From contig JAHEGY010000014.1 in the NCBI GenBank assembly GCA_024644875.1, positions 1-58,660 on the forward strand: a stretch of 58,660 bases of DNA, in the 5' to 3' direction. The position numbers and the translations under genes are program-made. Numbering within the stretch: position 1 is the first letter of the stretch; each line of letters opens with the position of its first letter. Below, one piece after another: positions 56,390 to 58,660 of this stretch. The notes beneath the pieces were generated by a model. It was not told the origin of the DNA and did not search any database. It was given only the letters and a program-made list of their open reading frames with translations. The stretch comes from Cyclobacteriaceae bacterium (GTDB lineage: Bacteria > Bacteroidota > Bacteroidia > Cytophagales > Cyclobacteriaceae).

Positions 56390-57243
56390 TTTTTCACCTT
56401 GATAATAAATAAAGCCTGAAGATAAAAATAAAATATAAGCTCTGGAGAAAATCCTCTTACAAATATTCTTAAAGATATGATTTATAGCACATATGATATT
56501 CAGGCATATCTGAAGCTGTGAGAAGTTGAATGAAAATTCTTTGATTGGTTATAAAAAACCCTTAAGGGCCAGGTGCCAGAGATTATTTCAAGGGTTTGTC
56601 GAAAGGAGTTTGTCGACACCTGGTCACAAAAGAGCTACAATTTTTCAGCGATGTTAATAAAAACTGCGAAAGTGTAAATATCTTTTGATTAAAGCCAAAA
56701 TTATTACATTATCAAAAACAAAGAACAAAGGACTTTCTGACTTTACAGAATTATTAACCTTAATTTCTGTACGAATATAGAGGGTTATTTCAGAAAAATA
56801 ATTCAAATTGCATAGTGGAACTTACATCAGTAATAAAATATGAATATTACCAGAACAAAACTAGGATTAAAAAAGAATTAAATATTGTATATATCTGTAT
56901 TTCAGTGTTTTATATATTTAAATTATATAACTTTTACGAGGTAAGAAACATGAACTGTAAATAAAATACATCATATTTGGTTCATTAAAATAGACAGGAA
57001 TTAAAAACCTTTCATGCCTGCAGATTACAATTAGGATAAACTCAATCCTAAAATACTATTTATCTGGATTTTTTAAGTCTTTTATAGAAAAGGCAAAAAA
57101 ATTTCCGGGAAATATTTAAAATTTCATTTTTTTAATATAATTTTTGAAATTAATATTCAGGCTTTCTTTTATAATTATCTATCTGATAAAATTAAAAGTC
57201 GTTTTTCTTTAATTTCTCTTAGATATTTTAACTGGCTGAAAAT
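56390..57243. other. Long AT-rich intergenic region
   Basis: These 854 bases separate the divergent metalloprotease and penicillin-acylase genes. I find no coding-like frame longer than a few dozen codons and no RNA gene. The only structured part is the inverted/direct repeat cluster at 56559-56623. The remainder is low-complexity A/T and should hold both promoters, although no exact TAnnTTTG box is well placed. Confidence 0.55.
56559..56623. repeat. Small palindromic repeat cluster
   Basis: A perfect palindrome CCCTTAAGGG (56559-56568) touches one arm of an inverted repeat CCAGGTG (56569-56575) / CACCTGG (56617-56623). Between the arms GTTTGTCGA occurs twice as a direct repeat (56594-56602, 56608-56616). 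It is more GC-rich than its surroundings and could be a dispersed REP-like element or a regulator site. Confidence 0.45.
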
Positions 57244-58660
57244 ATGAAATTTTTTAGATTTTTCATTTCTATCCTTTTGTCAGGAGCCTTGGTTTATATT
57301 TTGAACCAGAAAATCGGGGATATTCCACCGCTTGGCAAACTTCTGGACCCCTTTCACGGATTTTGGCAAAATGCGGTAAGTGACCCATTAGATATTCGAT
57401 ATGATACATTACTCCTCCAGTTGAAGGATGAAGTCAAGATACAATATGAAACGAATTTAATTCCACATATTTTCGCAAAGAATGATTACGATCTATACTT
57501 TACACAGGGATATATTACTGCTTACCACCGGTTATGGCAAATGGAATTTATCACTTTTGTTGCTTCCGGCCGCTTAAGCGAAGTATTTGGGAAGAGGGCA
57601 TTAAATTATGACAGACTCCAGCGCAGGAAAGGATTAAATGAAGCTACGGAGAAAGCCGTGAAGGCATTAAAGGATTTTCCGGAAGAATTCAAATCAGCCC
57701 AGGCATATAGTGATGGTGTTAATGCCTTCATAGATCAACTGGAATATAAGGACCTTCCACTGGAATATAAACTATTTGGCTATTGGCCTGAAGCATGGGT
57801 TCCTTACAAATCCCTACTCACCCAGAAATATCTTGCTGATGATTTAAACAGCGACCGGGACCTGCAAAATACAAACCTTGTCAGACTATTTGGCAAAGAA
57901 CGTTTTGATTTTCTATTTCCAGATTTCCCCGAGGAGATTGAACCAATTATTCCTATAGGGACACCCTGGGAGTTTGATCCTCTTGAGACTTTTAGCCCGG
58001 ATAATGAAGAGATTAAAAATGCATATTTCGTTAACGTTCCGGATAGCTACAAGGAAGGGATAGGCAGTAATAACTGGGCCGTATCTGGAACAAAGACAGA
58101 AAACGGGCATGTCATTTTATGTAATGATCCCCACCTGAGATTAAACCTGCCTATGATATGGTATGCACAGCAATTGAACAGTCCTGACATTAATACTTTT
58201 GGCGTAACCGTACCTGGGGTACCCGGGATTCTCATTGGTTTCAATGATTCCATTGCCTGGGGGGCAACAAATGCGGATAGAGATCTCAGGGACTGGTACC
58301 AGATTTCCTTTAGAGATGAGCAGTGTGATGAGTACTTATATGGTGGAAAGTGGTTGAAAACCCAGAAAAGAATTGAAACGATAAAGATCAAGGGACAGGA
58401 TGATTATTCAGATACCGTAGTATATACACATTATGGTCCGGTGGTCTATGACAGATCATTTATGGGAGACAGCAACCGGGTCAATTTTGCGCTGAAGTGG
58501 ACAGCCCATAATGCTTCTGTGGATTATAAGGCCTTTTATGATCTCGGCAGGGCGAAAAATATATCAGAGGCGCTCGAGGCCTCCAATTCACTGGATTGCC
58601 CACCTCAAAACTTTGCCCTGGCATCCCGTTCGGGGGATATCGCTCAGATAGTTCAGGGGA
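57244..58660 (+). CDS. Penicillin acylase family protein, 5' part (runs off right edge)
   Basis: ATG 57244 opens a frame with no stop up to the window end (about 472 codons). After a signal or anchor helix (about 2-22), 'KDEVKIQYETNLIPHIFAKNDYDLYFTQGYITAYHRLWQME' matches the start of the acylase alpha chain. About residue 278 the sequence GIGSNNWAVSGTKTENGHVIL has the Ser that becomes the N-terminal nucleophile after self-cleavage, followed by CNDPHLRLNLPMIWY and 'PGILIGFNDSIAWGATNADRDLRDWY'. It is an N-terminal nucleophile hydrolase cleaving amides such as acyl-homoserine lactones or beta-lactam side chains; the real substrate is unknown. The C-terminal third is outside the window. Confidence 0.88.
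   Translation, partial: MKFFRFFISILLSGALVYILNQKIGDIPPLGKLLDPFHGFWQNAVSDPLDIRYDTLLLQLKDEVKIQYETNLIPHIFAKNDYDLYFTQGYITAYHRLWQMEFITFVASGRLSEVFGKRALNYDRLQRRKGLNEATEKAVKALKDFPEEFKSAQAYSDGVNAFIDQLEYKDLPLEYKLFGYWPEAWVPYKSLLTQKYLADDLNSDRDLQNTNLVRLFGKERFDFLFPDFPEEIEPIIPIGTPWEFDPLETFSPDNEEIKNAYFVNVPDSYKEGIGSNNWAVSGTKTENGHVILCNDPHLRLNLPMIWYAQQLNSPDINTFGVTVPGVPGILIGFNDSIAWGATNADRDLRDWYQISFRDEQCDEYLYGGKWLKTQKRIETIKIKGQDDYSDTVVYTHYGPVVYDRSFMGDSNRVNFALKWTAHNASVDYKAFYDLGRAKNISEALEASNSLDCPPQNFALASRSGDIAQIVQG

Overview
The window reads as a chromosomal segment of a Bacteroidota bacterium, most likely a carbohydrate-degrading, marine or Marinilabiliales-like member of the Bacteroidales (order inferred, not proven). 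Supporting signs: promoters fitting the Bacteroidota form (TTG or TTTG, about 19-21 bases, TAnnTTTG), almost no Shine-Dalgarno sequences, a FecR/ECF-sigma/STN/TonB-receptor locus, formylglycine sulfatases, many lipoprotein signals and several Bacteroidota-typical domains (DUF3500, DUF4230, the DUF5117-type metalloprotease). No tRNA, rRNA, CRISPR array, insertion sequence or phage gene was seen.

Layout. 1-5.2 kb: truncated polysaccharide-deacetylase-like gene, a lipoprotein sulfatase, an HGSNAT-like membrane acetyltransferase whose start overlaps an ACR3 arsenite exporter, and the 3' remnant of a second sulfatase. 5.2-8.5 kb: secreted DUF3500 protein, a divergent tryptophanase-family lyase and an FmdB zinc ribbon. 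8.6-18.8 kb: a sugar catabolism region with three GH-A-type glycosidases, two Gfo/Idh/MocA oxidoreductases (one Tat-exported), a sodium:solute symporter and a DoxX/Tat-anchor/TIM-barrel fusion.

18.8-26.7 kb: a complete tryptophan operon, trpL-E-G-D-C-F-B-A-aroF on the minus strand. It is preceded by a leader peptide with three consecutive Trp codons, an antiterminator and an intrinsic terminator, so it shows textbook ribosome-mediated attenuation. The leader start codon lies only a few bases after the predicted transcription start. A glutaryl-CoA dehydrogenase lies upstream.

28-37 kb: a MORN-repeat/beta-barrel protein paired with a large secreted protein of unknown function; a lipoprotein-type KatG preceded by a PerR/Fur-like 7-1-7 palindrome; and a eukaryote-type tandem 6-phosphofructokinase. 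37.2-44.9 kb: a probable cell-surface signalling locus (ECF sigma, FecR anti-sigma, an STN protein carrying 16-residue surface repeats and a barrel, a second repeat/barrel paralogue without STN, and a TonB-dependent receptor without STN or SusD). This is the best candidate for an undescribed system.

45-58.7 kb: PTPS/QueD and FolE (overlapping pterin genes), an S41-like peptidase, a minimal MotA/TolQ/ExbB protein, a LytS/LytTR two-component pair, an operon of orphan histidine kinase, BNR hydrolase and DUF4230 protein, a large metzincin-like protease, and the start of a penicillin-acylase-family gene running off the right edge. All functions are read from sequence motifs and recalled family knowledge; no database search was possible.
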